Shown one piece after another: positions 32,433 to 40,790 of a stretch of 53,473 bases of DNA. The DNA is from Pedobacter fastidiosus (lineage in GTDB: Bacteria; Bacteroidota; Bacteroidia; Sphingobacteriales; Sphingobacteriaceae), in the NCBI RefSeq assembly GCF_014306625.1, contig NZ_JACRYL010000028.1:1-53473 (forward strand), given 5' to 3'. Both the position numbers and the translations under genes were made by a program. Positions within the stretch are counted from its first letter, which is position 1. Every line of letters starts with the position of its first letter. A model generated the notes under the pieces. That model saw only the letters and a list, made by a program, of their open reading frames with translations, made no database searches and was not told the origin of the DNA.

Positions 32433-32894
32433 ATGAATATAAGTTCAGAGATTCAGGAAAAAGCCAGATTGCTAATTAAGGGCAATAGAAAAATTGAGGC
32501 CATTAAGCTAGTTAAAGATTATTCGAAATGTGGGTTAAAAGAAGCGAAGGATTATGTAGATCAACTTCCGCAACCCATTTCAACGTCAAAAATTTCTTCC
32601 GATAATCTGGATAATCAGCTATTGCAGTTTTTAGCCGAGGACAAAAAAATAAATGCTGTAAAATTTTACAAGGATGAAACCGGTTTGGGCTTGGCAGAAA
32701 GTTTAGCGTATGTTGATGGGCTAATCAATAATCAACATAAAGAAATAAAGCCTCAAAATATTCGTGAAACAGATATTCAGAATTTAGTTGAGCAGTCTGC
32801 TGAAGGCAATAACAGTAACTTAAAAAGTTTTCTTCTAAAACTTACTATGGGCTTGATCCTAGCCATTGCCCTGATTTATTTTATACTCAAATGA
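32433..32894 (+). CDS. membrane-anchored protein with two ribosomal L7/L12 C-terminal-like segments
   Basis: The 153-residue protein has two short segments similar to the C-terminal domain of ribosomal protein L7/L12: NRKIEAIKLVKDYSKCGLKEAKDYVDQL (given here only to show the pattern, about 18-45) and KKINAVKFYKDETGLGLAESLAYVDGL (about 69-95). A C-terminal membrane helix (MGLILAIALIYFILK) follows a polar linker. The function of such L7/L12-like membrane proteins is unknown. A strong shared terminator separates it from the convergent cold-shock gene. Confidence 0.7.
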   Translation: MNISSEIQEKARLLIKGNRKIEAIKLVKDYSKCGLKEAKDYVDQLPQPISTSKISSDNLDNQLLQFLAEDKKINAVKFYKDETGLGLAESLAYVDGLINNQHKEIKPQNIRETDIQNLVEQSAEGNNSNLKSFLLKLTMGLILAIALIYFILK

Positions 32895-32915
32895 TATTAT
32901 GCAATATCGAAAAAT

Positions 32916-32948
32916 TTAATTTCTCCCAATTTAATCGGGAGAAATTAA
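32916..32948. terminator. bidirectional terminator
   Basis: TTAATTTCTCCC (32916-32927) and GGGAGAAATTAA (32937-32948) form a perfect 12-bp stem with a 9-base loop between convergent genes ending at 32894 and 32956. A-rich sequence before and the pyrimidine arm give usable tails for both strands. Confidence 0.75.
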
Positions 32949-32955
32949 CCAGATT

Positions 32956-33144
32956 TTAAACCACGCGAACGTTTACTGCGTTTGGTCCTTTTTTACCATC
33001 TTTTACTTCATACTCCACAGTATCATTCTCTCTAATCTCATCGATTAATCCTGATGCATGAACAAAAAGTTCTCCCCCATTGTCTTCCTTTATAAATCCA
33101 AAACCTTTTTCTGTGTTAAAAAATTTTACTGTACCGTTTTTCAT
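32956..33144 (-). CDS. cold-shock domain protein (CspA family)
   Basis: The 62-residue protein is a single OB-fold RNA-binding cold-shock domain. RNP1 (KGFGFI) and RNP2-like (LFVHAS) motifs are intact. It binds single-stranded RNA or DNA as an RNA chaperone. Its AT-rich leader of some 180 bases may be the usual structured cold-shock leader. Slightly shorter than E. coli CspA, it is normal for Bacteroidota. Confidence 0.95.
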   Translation of the reverse strand: MKNGTVKFFNTEKGFGFIKEDNGGELFVHASGLIDEIRENDTVEYEVKDGKKGPNAVNVRVV

Positions 33145-33331
33145 TTTAATAGATAATTTTTAATTAGCGATTTTTTCAAGAAACTAAAATATAAAAATTG
33201 TTAATTAAAAAGAAGCATATGCCTAAAGAAGTTGATTTATTCCTTCAAGTTGTTTTTCACTAGATGTTTCTAATATCTAAAACAAATCGTTTCTATTTGA
33301 TGTTAATCTGTCGATCTTAAACCGGATAATC

Positions 33332-33544
33332 ATGAACGCACTCAACACTTACGAAGAATACAGGCTTACAATTGATAAAATTAATTCTTTATCACAAAGT
33401 GAAAATAGCGATTCGGTAAATCTAGAGATCGAAGCTTTACGTAATCTTGCTAGCACTTTTGAAAAGGCTAAATACGATCTTACCGGAAAAATATCAAATC
33501 AGCAAAATATTGGTTTAAGTCAGCCCTTTCAATATTTCCTATAG
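33332..33544 (+). CDS. small hypothetical protein
   Basis: The 70-residue protein (MNALNTYEEYRLTIDKINSL…) is charged and predicted to be mostly helical with a possible short coiled coil at 20-50. No signal peptide or motif is recognisable. It has its own ATG after a 190-bp AT-rich gap from the cold-shock gene. Function unknown. Confidence 0.55.
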   Translation: MNALNTYEEYRLTIDKINSLSQSENSDSVNLEIEALRNLASTFEKAKYDLTGKISNQQNIGLSQPFQYFL

Positions 33545-33809
33545 TCGATTACCTTAAAATTGTTAAGCTTCCTGATATTATTTTACGCTCATGTTTAGGG
33601 TTTTATTGTTCGTAATATGCCCGAGAAGCAAAACTAAATGCTAATCATTTCTATCAAACTTATATTTTCGCGGTATAATTTATATTGGTTTAAACAGCCA
33701 TGCTCAGTTAGTTCATTTTTGATCTCTATCAAAAAACTTATTTCAATAGTAGAATTAAAATCTTTACCAGTTACAGAATTTCGATAGATGGTTTTACCCA
33801 TTTATAATT

Positions 33810-33817
33810 TATATTTG
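33810..33817 (+). promoter_or_regulatory. putative -7 promoter element of the GH95 gene
   Basis: TATATTTG is an exact TAnnTTTG match 26 bases before the start codon at 33844. No clear TTTG is present at -33. It is the only promoter-like element in the roughly 300-bp gap after 33544, which otherwise shows nothing notable. Confidence 0.4.
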
Positions 33818-33843
33818 GAACACACACAATCAAACCCGACCAA

Positions 33844-36123
33844 ATGTTTCCATTTTTGAAATGCGCTGTATTTTCCCTTTGCCTTTTAGGATTATGTTTT
33901 TCTTCACCTCATCTTTTGGCTCAGAAAAAAAGCAAACCAAATGCTATTGATGATTTAAAGTTATGGGATGATCAGCCTGCCAAAACTTGGATGACGGAAG
34001 CTTATCCTATTGGAAATGGCAGAATTGGAGGAATGGTTTTCGGAGGCGTAGATCAAGAACATATTCAATTTAACGATAATTCTCTTTGGAGTGGAGATGA
34101 AAATGATCGTGGTGCTTACCAAGCTTTTGGCGATTTATTTATCGATTTTGACAATAAAGAGAGTTCATTTACAAACTACCGAAGAACACTTGATCTTGGC
34201 AAATCCGTTCAACAAATTTCCTTTACCAAAAACAATGTTGATTACAAGCGTGAATATTTTTGCAGTTTTCCAGATAAGGTTATGGTGTTGCGCTACACGG
34301 CTAGCAAAAAAGGTGCATTTTCTGGAATAGTTAGCCTGAAAGATCAGCATGGTTCGCGGGTTTCTGTAAGCGGAAATCAATTAATATTTAAAGGAACTTT
34401 GCCAAATGGATTAACTTATCAAGCTACTGCTTCTCTAAAAATAGAGAACGGAACAAGTAAAATAGTAACGGATGAAAAAGGTAATTCACAGTTAAAAATA
34501 GATCACGCAGACGTTGTAACTATTTTATTAACAGGCGCTACGAATTATTTAAACGTTAGAGAAAAGAATTGGAAGGGTGAAGAACCTGAATCTAGAATTC
34601 AAAAGATTTTAGCCGAGGTTTCTACTAAACCTTATTCAGTATTAATGGCTCGCCATATTGCCGATTACCAAAATCTATTCAATAGAGTTTCTCTAACTTT
34701 AGGATCAACGCCTAACTCAAACCGTTTATTACCCACTCATTTACGGCTAAAAAACTACAAAGACGCACCAGATCATGGCCTGGAGGCGCTTATCTTTCAA
34801 TATGGGAGATATTTGTTAATCAGCTCTTCTAGAAAAGGTGGTTTACCTGCAAACCTTCAAGGACTTTGGAACGAGAGTAATAATCCACCTTGGGGAAGTG
34901 ATTATCACTCCAACATCAACATTCAAATGAATTACTGGCTGGCCGAACCGACCAATCTTTCCGAGTGCCAAATCCCCTATTTGGATTACATCAACAGCAT
35001 GCGTGAAGTAAGTAAAATTAGTACACAGAAACAATATCCCGGAGTTCGTGGCTGGACGGTTAAAACTGAAAATAACATCTTTGGCGGACAGAGTTTTTTA
35101 TGGAATACTCCGGGAAGCGCTTGGTACGCACAAGCACTTTGGGAACACTATGCTTTTACTAAAGACACAAAATATTTAAGGAATTTTGCTTACCCAATAA
35201 TTAAGGAAATTTCCGAATTTTGGGATGATCACTTAAAACGTAGACCAGACGGCACTTTGGTTTCGCCATTGGGCTGGTCGCCACAGCATGGACCAACCGA
35301 AGATGGTGTAACTCACGATCAGCAAATTGTTTATGATCTCTTTACAAATTACATCGAATCTGCCGATATATTGAAGATTGATAAAGCATACCGAGATCAT
35401 ATTCTTGATCTTAAAAACCATTTGTTAAAACCTAAAATCGGCAAATGGGGTCAATTACAAGAATGGGAAACCGATAGAGATGATCCAAAGGATAACCACA
35501 GGCATGTTTCTCACTTATTTGGTTTGCACCCTGGAAGAGAAATCAGCACGATAACTACCCCAGAATTGGCGAAAGCCGCTAAAGTAAGTCTTCTTGCCAG
35601 GGGTGATGCATCTACAGGTTGGTCTATGGCTTGGAAAATTAATTTCTGGGCGAGATTACAAGATGGCGATCACGCATACGTAATCTTGAAAAACTTTATG
35701 ACTCCAGTTGGTGGATCCGGAATGGATTACAATAATGGAGGCGGTATTTATGCCAATTTATTTTGTGCACATCCTCCATTTCAAATTGATGGCAACTTTG
35801 GTTATACTGCTGGTGTTTCGGAAATGCTCTTTCAAAGCCAGACTGGAGAACTTCAATTTCTACCTGCCCTGCCCAAAGAATGGGCAAATGGAAATATTCA
35901 GGGATTAAAAGCCAGAGGCGATTTTGAAATTACGAATTTGGAATGGAAGAATGGCAAAATCGTAAAGCTTTCGATTAAATCATTATCTGGGGGCAATTGT
36001 ACAATCAGAATTCCTAATAATTTAAAATCAATTCTTAAATTGAAAAACACGAATAACTCAGGTTCTGGTTATCGATATAGTTTTAAAACTGAGATTGGAA
36101 AAGTTTATAATTTTTCGGCCTAA
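33844..36123 (+). CDS. glycoside hydrolase family 95 (alpha-L-fucosidase-like)
   Basis: This exported enzyme (signal peptide to about residue 26, …PHLLAQ) has the GH95 N-terminal domain (LWDDQPAKTWMTEAYPIGNGRIGGM) and (alpha/alpha)6 catalytic domain. Residues aligned by eye with the known active site of bifidobacterial 1,2-alpha-L-fucosidase are present: the two Asn in NINIQMNYW near 357-362, Glu in LQEWETD near 539 and Asp in QIDGNFG near 646. The family includes inverting alpha-1,2-fucosidases and some alpha-L-galactosidases. At 759 residues it is full length. There is no SusC/SusD pair nearby, so substrate uptake is not encoded here. Confidence 0.9.
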   Translation: MFPFLKCAVFSLCLLGLCFSSPHLLAQKKSKPNAIDDLKLWDDQPAKTWMTEAYPIGNGRIGGMVFGGVDQEHIQFNDNSLWSGDENDRGAYQAFGDLFIDFDNKESSFTNYRRTLDLGKSVQQISFTKNNVDYKREYFCSFPDKVMVLRYTASKKGAFSGIVSLKDQHGSRVSVSGNQLIFKGTLPNGLTYQATASLKIENGTSKIVTDEKGNSQLKIDHADVVTILLTGATNYLNVREKNWKGEEPESRIQKILAEVSTKPYSVLMARHIADYQNLFNRVSLTLGSTPNSNRLLPTHLRLKNYKDAPDHGLEALIFQYGRYLLISSSRKGGLPANLQGLWNESNNPPWGSDYHSNINIQMNYWLAEPTNLSECQIPYLDYINSMREVSKISTQKQYPGVRGWTVKTENNIFGGQSFLWNTPGSAWYAQALWEHYAFTKDTKYLRNFAYPIIKEISEFWDDHLKRRPDGTLVSPLGWSPQHGPTEDGVTHDQQIVYDLFTNYIESADILKIDKAYRDHILDLKNHLLKPKIGKWGQLQEWETDRDDPKDNHRHVSHLFGLHPGREISTITTPELAKAAKVSLLARGDASTGWSMAWKINFWARLQDGDHAYVILKNFMTPVGGSGMDYNNGGGIYANLFCAHPPFQIDGNFGYTAGVSEMLFQSQTGELQFLPALPKEWANGNIQGLKARGDFEITNLEWKNGKIVKLSIKSLSGGNCTIRIPNNLKSILKLKNTNNSGSGYRYSFKTEIGKVYNFSA

Positions 36124-36138
36124 CTAACAAAGTCAAAA

Positions 36139-36181
36139 TGCGAAGTCTCGAAAACCAAGAGTGTGTGGAAGAGACTTCGCA
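36139..36181. repeat. 11-bp perfect hairpin after the GH95 gene
   Basis: TGCGAAGTCTC (36139-36149) and GAGACTTCGCA (36171-36181) are exact inverted copies around a 21-base loop, starting 15 bases after the GH95 stop. It has no T-run, so it is either a Rho-independent-like 3' stabiliser or a small repetitive palindrome. Confidence 0.55.
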
Positions 36182-36329
36182 AGTTTAGAATTTAGATTTT
36201 ACATAAAGGGTTACAAAACCCTAAAAATTCCTAAATTCGACTGCCCTGTGGAACATATCGAATAGCCAAAACTCGTAACAGGAATAATTCTAAACTAGAA
36301 TCATATTCTTATAAGCGCCAACAATGTTT

Positions 36330-36337
36330 TAGTTTTG
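36330..36337 (+). promoter_or_regulatory. putative -7 promoter element of the CDGSH gene
   Basis: TAGTTTTG matches TAnnTTTG and lies 19 bases before the start at 36357. Confidence 0.35.
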
Positions 36338-36356
36338 TATTCACAAACAAAACATT

Positions 36357-36581
36357 ATGTCTAAAACAAAACTAACGATCAATAATAATGGATCGGTTAA
36401 AATAGAAGGCGATTTTGAAATCGTTGATAGAAATGGAAATGAATATGGATTACAGGGTAGAACTGTACTTTCTATCTGTCGCTGTGGACTTTCAAAAAAT
36501 AAACCTTTTTGCGATGGTGCGCACAATGGCCACTTTGAACATGAAGCCATTGCATTTGATCTTCCTCCAAAAAAGGTTTAA
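36357..36581 (+). CDS. CDGSH iron-sulfur domain protein
   Basis: The 74-residue protein has the complete CDGSH motif CRCGLSKNKPFCDGAH: three cysteines (C41, C43, C52) and His56 ligate a redox-active, labile [2Fe-2S] cluster. It fits small bacterial single-CDGSH proteins, which may work as electron carriers or cluster donors. It is followed by its own terminator. Confidence 0.95.
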   Translation: MSKTKLTINNNGSVKIEGDFEIVDRNGNEYGLQGRTVLSICRCGLSKNKPFCDGAHNGHFEHEAIAFDLPPKKV

Positions 36582-36603
36582 GATTAAAAAACAAAATACA
36601 TAA

Positions 36604-36626
36604 GCCTCACAAACGTGAGGTTTTTT
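36604..36626 (+). terminator. Rho-independent terminator of the CDGSH gene
   Basis: The perfect 6-bp stem CCTCAC/GTGAGG (36605-36610 and 36615-36620) with an AAAC loop is followed by TTTTTTG. It is a standard terminator 23 bases after the stop. Confidence 0.85.
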
Positions 36627-36852
36627 GTTTTCATTAAAAACCTGCCAACAAAAAATCATAAATCTTTTTTTATTGTTGTTACAATCCCCGATGTAGATTA
36701 ATTTGCATAAACTTTAGGCAATTTGTGGTTTGAGGGTAAGCTTTTTAATAATCGATTGAAAATCCCTCAAATATCTATTAATTATCATCATTCATCTATT
36801 CCATTCTATTTACCAGATTTTAATGCTTAGTTTAGATTAACAAAAAAATAAA

Positions 36853-37050
36853 ATGAGTAGGCATAAAGGAATTGTAACGCTATTTGATGAAAAATTTGGA
36901 AGCGGTTTAATCACATCTTCCATCGGAGATAATATTTTGCTCAATAAAAAGTCTATAGTTGCAGGCAACACCATCCGTCCAGGAAAAATTGTGACTTTCT
37001 TGCTTAATGCTAAATCTCGTTATGCCTATAAAATATTGGTCGAACAATAA
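36853..37050 (+). CDS. small cold-shock-like OB-fold protein
   Basis: The 65-residue protein (MSRHKGIVTLFDEKFGSGLITSS…) follows the layout of a cold-shock domain: a first strand GIVTLFDEKFGSGLI in place of GTVKFFNxxKGFGFI, and VTFLLNAKSRYAYKI at the end. The aromatic RNP1 residues are mostly replaced. It may be a divergent or non-canonical nucleic-acid-binding protein. It is monocistronic. Confidence 0.65.
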   Translation: MSRHKGIVTLFDEKFGSGLITSSIGDNILLNKKSIVAGNTIRPGKIVTFLLNAKSRYAYKILVEQ

Positions 37051-37146
37051 CTTCATCTCTAAAATCGGTCTCTTTATTTTGATTAATTCCGCAAAAAATT
37101 AGATTTTAAAATCGTTTAAAAATAGTATTAAACCTATTTTTGAATC

Positions 37147-37503
37147 ATGGCAAATACAAATAAGGAACTTATCGAACACAATTCAAAAGTTGTAATATTA
37201 GATTTTATAAATGCGCTTAACGCTGAAGATTTCGATTTGGCTAGGCTACAGCTTTGCGATGATATGACTTTTAAGGGCGTAATGGGCGAGCGCAATGGTG
37301 CAGATGTCTACATGGAGGATATGAAAAAAATGAAGCTTAAATACGATATCAAAAAAATCTTTACCGATAACCAAGAGGTTTGTCTCTTTTATGATATTGA
37401 AATGAGTGGAAAAAAGATTTTTTCTTGCGGTTGGTATGTAATTGAGGATGAAAAGATTAAAACATTTAAAGTAATTTTTGATCCCCGTCCGATTTTAGCT
37501 TAA
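37147..37503 (+). CDS. SnoaL/NTF2-like fold protein
   Basis: The 118-residue protein looks like a small cone-shaped NTF2/SnoaL-like domain: helix with VVILDFINALNAEDFDLARLQLCDDMTFKG, then strands ending …CGWYVIEDEKIKTFKVIFDPRPIL. Such proteins act as hydrolases, isomerases or ligand binders; no catalytic residue set can be assigned here. Its stop overlaps the stop of the convergent gene. Confidence 0.75.
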   Translation: MANTNKELIEHNSKVVILDFINALNAEDFDLARLQLCDDMTFKGVMGERNGADVYMEDMKKMKLKYDIKKIFTDNQEVCLFYDIEMSGKKIFSCGWYVIEDEKIKTFKVIFDPRPILA

Positions 37504-37697
37504 CAGATTTGCTTAAGTTTTCTGATCTCGATTTCTGATCCATTGCTTAAGCCAAATAAAAACATCAAGTATTCGTCTGTTTCCTGAATATTTATGACCG
37601 ATACTTCGCCAGATTTACCTTCACCATTATCAATTTGATCAGTAACTTTGATTTCTAATAAAGTTGAGGTTGGAAGGTTTTTGTTTACGTTAATCAT
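37500..37697 (-). CDS. small hypothetical protein
   Basis: The 65-residue protein (MINVNKNLPTSTLLEIKVTD…IRKLKQIC) is predicted to be mostly beta strands and is cytoplasmic. It is convergent with the SnoaL-like gene, with interlocking stop codons (37500-37503). I do not recognise it. Coding is supported by length and regular composition only. Confidence 0.5.
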   Translation of the reverse strand: MINVNKNLPTSTLLEIKVTDQIDNGEGKSGEVSVINIQETDEYLMFLFGLSNGSEIEIRKLKQIC

Positions 37698-37729
37698 AGC
37701 ACAAAGTTAGTATTCAATTCCTTAGATAA

Positions 37730-38917
37730 TTATCTTTCTGTTGGAATACTTAATGTGAAACAGGTTTTCTCTGAATTAGAGGATACATTTAATGTACCAC
37801 CGTGAGCATTTGCAATTTCGGAAGCGATGTACAAACCCAATCCCAAACCTTGTTTATTAGGTTCTACCTCACCTCGAGAAAATGGTTGAAAAAGGCGTTC
37901 GATTGTAGCATCAGGAATTTGTTTTCCAGAATTTGCTACACACAAATTAAATTCGGCTTCGTTACTCCCTGCGCTAATTTCGACAACAGAACCATTTGCA
38001 CTGTAACTTAAAGCATTGCCGAGTAAATTAGAAAGTAATTGCGCTACTCGTTTTCCATCTGCATTAACTGGATAATCAAAGTTAAACGTCGTTTTTATAG
38101 CCCTATTTGGATACACAACCTTCATTTCTTCGATTACTTGTGTCAATACTTTTTCAAGATCCTCATCAGGTGTACGCGTAATTGTAATGCCCCCGCCTAA
38201 ACGGCCACTTGCAAAATCAAGCATGTTTTCAATGAGGCCATTCATCCGAAAAGATGAATTTTTAATCACATCTACTAAACGCTGTACCCTTTCCTCTTGA
38301 TCTAATCGGGCCAGCAGCTGCGAGCTATTTGAAATCGCGTTTAATGGATTACGTAAATCGTGACCCAAAATTGCAATAAATTGTTCTCGCAGCTGTGCAA
38401 TTACCAATTCTTCTTGAAGCCTTTTTTCTGATTTGTTTACCTGATCCAAAGCATCCAAATGAAATGCAATAAGATCGGCAAACATGGTAAACATGCCAAT
38501 AGTTTGTGGTGTGTCTACTTTATGCGGACTTGGATCTATTGCACATAGGGTACCAAAGAATTCACCGGATTTTAAAGTAATGGGAACCGAGATATAGCTC
38601 TGAAAACCATACATTAAAGGCGTGTGATGATGGGCAAATTTCTCACTTTCTGCAACATGATCAATAACTACTGCGTTTTGATGTTCTCTAATCTCGTTAC
38701 AAATTGTAGTTTCTAAAACCAGTTCGCCCCCAGGAACTAAACCAAAATTAATTTGATCATGAGTGGCGCAGGCAACCCATTTTTCAGTGGTTACTCGAGC
38801 CACCGCCGAAAAACCCATTCCTGTAGATTGGCAAACAATTTCCAAAATATTGGCAACAGCAGGAATTTTGCTTATCGCATCAATATCTGATAGAATGTTT
38901 AATGGAGGATTTTTCAA
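37730..38917 (-). CDS. GAF-domain sensor histidine kinase
   Basis: The 395-residue cytoplasmic kinase has an N-terminal GAF domain (about 15-160), a HisKA domain with the phosphorylatable His in ILGHDLRNPLNAI (near 188) and an ATPase domain (LLGNALSYS, GLGLGLYIASEIA). The start is a TTG at 38917; no ATG is available before the GAF domain (next Met is residue 34). The GAF pattern resembles phytochrome-like or cyclic-nucleotide-type GAFs without an obvious chromophore cysteine. It has no adjacent response regulator, so it is an orphan kinase. Confidence 0.88.
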   Translation of the reverse strand: MKNPPLNILSDIDAISKIPAVANILEIVCQSTGMGFSAVARVTTEKWVACATHDQINFGLVPGGELVLETTICNEIREHQNAVVIDHVAESEKFAHHHTPLMYGFQSYISVPITLKSGEFFGTLCAIDPSPHKVDTPQTIGMFTMFADLIAFHLDALDQVNKSEKRLQEELVIAQLREQFIAILGHDLRNPLNAISNSSQLLARLDQEERVQRLVDVIKNSSFRMNGLIENMLDFASGRLGGGITITRTPDEDLEKVLTQVIEEMKVVYPNRAIKTTFNFDYPVNADGKRVAQLLSNLLGNALSYSANGSVVEISAGSNEAEFNLCVANSGKQIPDATIERLFQPFSRGEVEPNKQGLGLGLYIASEIANAHGGTLNVSSNSEKTCFTLSIPTER

Positions 38918-39093
38918 GCGGATTAAATAATAAATTGTACTAATTTACATAATTCTAAATGAAAATAAGTCATTCACAACTATAAAATTACTAATACAAA
39001 CTAATTAATCCTAAAGGAATAAGTTAAATTGAAATGAGGATTAAAATGTATTTCGGCATATTTTTAAATAACTCAATTAGTTAATAATTTACA

Positions 39094-39136
39094 GAAAAAA
39101 AATCGCCTTGATTCCTTTAAGAAACAAAGCGATTTG
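39094..39136 (-). terminator. probable terminator of the GH97-GH125 transcript
   Basis: AAATCGCCTTG (39100-39110) pairs with CAAAGCGATTT (39125-39135), ten of eleven positions. On the minus strand the second arm is followed by a run of Ts. It is about 170 bases downstream of the GH125 stop. Confidence 0.55.
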
Positions 39137-39204
39137 TAAAAATGAAGACTATAATTTCAATATAAACTATCAAATTGCTTGAAAAATGGCAATTTGGCTT
39201 CGCC

Positions 39205-39275
39205 TTTTGGTTGTACGTGGAGACACATACCACGGCTCGAGCTGATGCCTTGGTTCGTGTCTCCACGAACCAAAA
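39205..39275. repeat. foldback repeat with GTGGAGACAC arms
   Basis: CGTGGAGACAC (39216-39226) and GTGTCTCCACG (39257-39267) are perfect inverted copies. The flanking TTTTGGTT and AACCAAAA extend the stem with a small mismatch. The GC-rich composition contrasts with its neighbourhood, as expected of a small mobile palindrome. A second full copy is not seen in this window. Confidence 0.6.
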
Positions 39276-39303
39276 CAAATTAGTACCAGAATTTAAACAC
39301 TTT

Positions 39304-40728
39304 CTAAGCTTTTAACAGAGCTGGTTTTTCGTGATAAGTCCTCCAAAGTAATTCTCCAAACAAAGTATTCGACCATGCGAACCAGGCTCTAGTAAAGTTG
39401 GCAGGATTATCTTTGTTAAAAGATTCATGCATAAAACCTTTGCCAGCATGGGTTTTCCGCAAAGTATCAATACAATATTTAATTTCGGCATCATCTTTCG
39501 ATGTTAAAGCTCGCATGGTAATGCTCATTGGCCAAATCATATCCTGACCAGCATGTGGACCACCAATGCCTTCTGCTGCAGTTCCCTTAAAGAAATATGG
39601 ATTATCTTTTGATAAGGCGAATTTTCTTGTATTGATGTAAATCGGATCATCCAATTTAATCGCACCCAAATAAGGTAAGCTCAATAAACTAGGCACATTA
39701 GAATCGTCCATTATATAAGAACTTCCAAAACCATCTACTTCAAAAGCATAGATTTTACCATATTTTGGATGGTTTACAATGGCATATTTTTGAATGGCTG
39801 CATTTACTTCATCTGCCAAATTAAGCAAACTGCTTTCCAAAGTTTTGTCGCTCTGCAAAGCCTTAATCATTTCTGCCGCTTGCCTTAAGCTCGTTACTGC
39901 AAAAAAGTTAGATGGGATTAAGAAAGGAAAAATTGTTGCATCATCACTAGGGCGGAAAGCCGAACAAATTAAGCCTACCGGATTTACCGGAAAGCCATAT
40001 CCAGCCATTGGTTGGGTATCCGTTTGTTGGGTTGTTTCTCTTTGGAAATGATATGGCCCCTTATCTGTTTTACGTTGTTGCTCTTTAAAGGTTTTTAAAG
40101 TTGCTTCAATTCCTTTCTTCCAATCGGCATCGAATGGGGTCTTGTCTCCTGTTTTTTTCCAATAATGGTAAGCCAATCGAATTGGATAACATAAAGAATC
40201 TATTTCCCATTTACGCTCGTGAACGCCTGGTTGCATAGCCGTTTTATCAGTCTTCCATTCTCCTACTTTTGTTGGATCACCATAGAAAGCGTTGGCATAA
40301 GGATCTTTTAAAACACATTGAGTTTGATGAATAATTACGCCTGCAATTAGTTTTTTAAGTGGTTCATCTTCATTAACAAATTGCAAGTATGGCCAAACCT
40401 GTGCAGAACTATCACGTAACCACATGGCATCAATATCGCCAGTAATTACATAAGTATCTGGTCGGCCATTTTTTTCAGAATGATAAACCGTTGTATCTAA
40501 AGTATTCGGAAAACAGTTTTCGAACAACCAGCTCAATTCAGGATTTTTAACATTAGCTTGAAAGGTTTTTATCGCCGCATCAACAGCTTTACTTTCAAAA
40601 TGTCTTTTACCAGCAGCAACTCTAACTACCGGAAATTCTGGAACTAAATCTGCAGCGAAAGAGAATTTCGATGCCACTACTCCGGCACCTAATAAACCCG
40701 TGTTTTGTATAAATTTTCTTCTTTTCAT
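39304..40728 (-). CDS. glycoside hydrolase family 125 (exo-alpha-1,6-mannosidase-like)
   Basis: The 474-residue exported protein opens with a Tat-like or conventional signal (MKRRKFIQNTGLLGAGVVASKFSFA). GH125 hallmarks are DIDAMWLRDSSAQVWPYL near 95-112, HERKWEIDSLCYPIRLAY near 165 and GIGGPHAGQDMIWPMSI near 405. Family members are metal-independent inverting alpha-1,6-mannosidases acting on high-mannose glycans or fungal mannan. It follows the GH97 gene by 62 bases on the same strand, probably one transcript. Confidence 0.92.
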   Translation of the reverse strand: MKRRKFIQNTGLLGAGVVASKFSFAADLVPEFPVVRVAAGKRHFESKAVDAAIKTFQANVKNPELSWLFENCFPNTLDTTVYHSEKNGRPDTYVITGDIDAMWLRDSSAQVWPYLQFVNEDEPLKKLIAGVIIHQTQCVLKDPYANAFYGDPTKVGEWKTDKTAMQPGVHERKWEIDSLCYPIRLAYHYWKKTGDKTPFDADWKKGIEATLKTFKEQQRKTDKGPYHFQRETTQQTDTQPMAGYGFPVNPVGLICSAFRPSDDATIFPFLIPSNFFAVTSLRQAAEMIKALQSDKTLESSLLNLADEVNAAIQKYAIVNHPKYGKIYAFEVDGFGSSYIMDDSNVPSLLSLPYLGAIKLDDPIYINTRKFALSKDNPYFFKGTAAEGIGGPHAGQDMIWPMSITMRALTSKDDAEIKYCIDTLRKTHAGKGFMHESFNKDNPANFTRAWFAWSNTLFGELLWRTYHEKPALLKA

Positions 40729-40790
40729 TATTTATGTGTATTTCAATTTGGTTAAATCTTGTGCCCAGCTTTTACACTGGAAAGTTTTGT

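Larger units (their letters stand above)
38918..39303. other. intergenic region with a terminator and a foldback repeat
   Basis: No gene is present. It holds a terminator at 39094-39136 and a hairpin repeat at 39205-39275, described separately. The remainder is AT-rich and should include the promoter of the kinase. Confidence 0.5.

Noticed and set aside
37135..37142. TATTTTTG as the promoter of the SnoaL-like gene
   Set aside because: It is four bases from the start codon, which would make transcription begin inside the gene.
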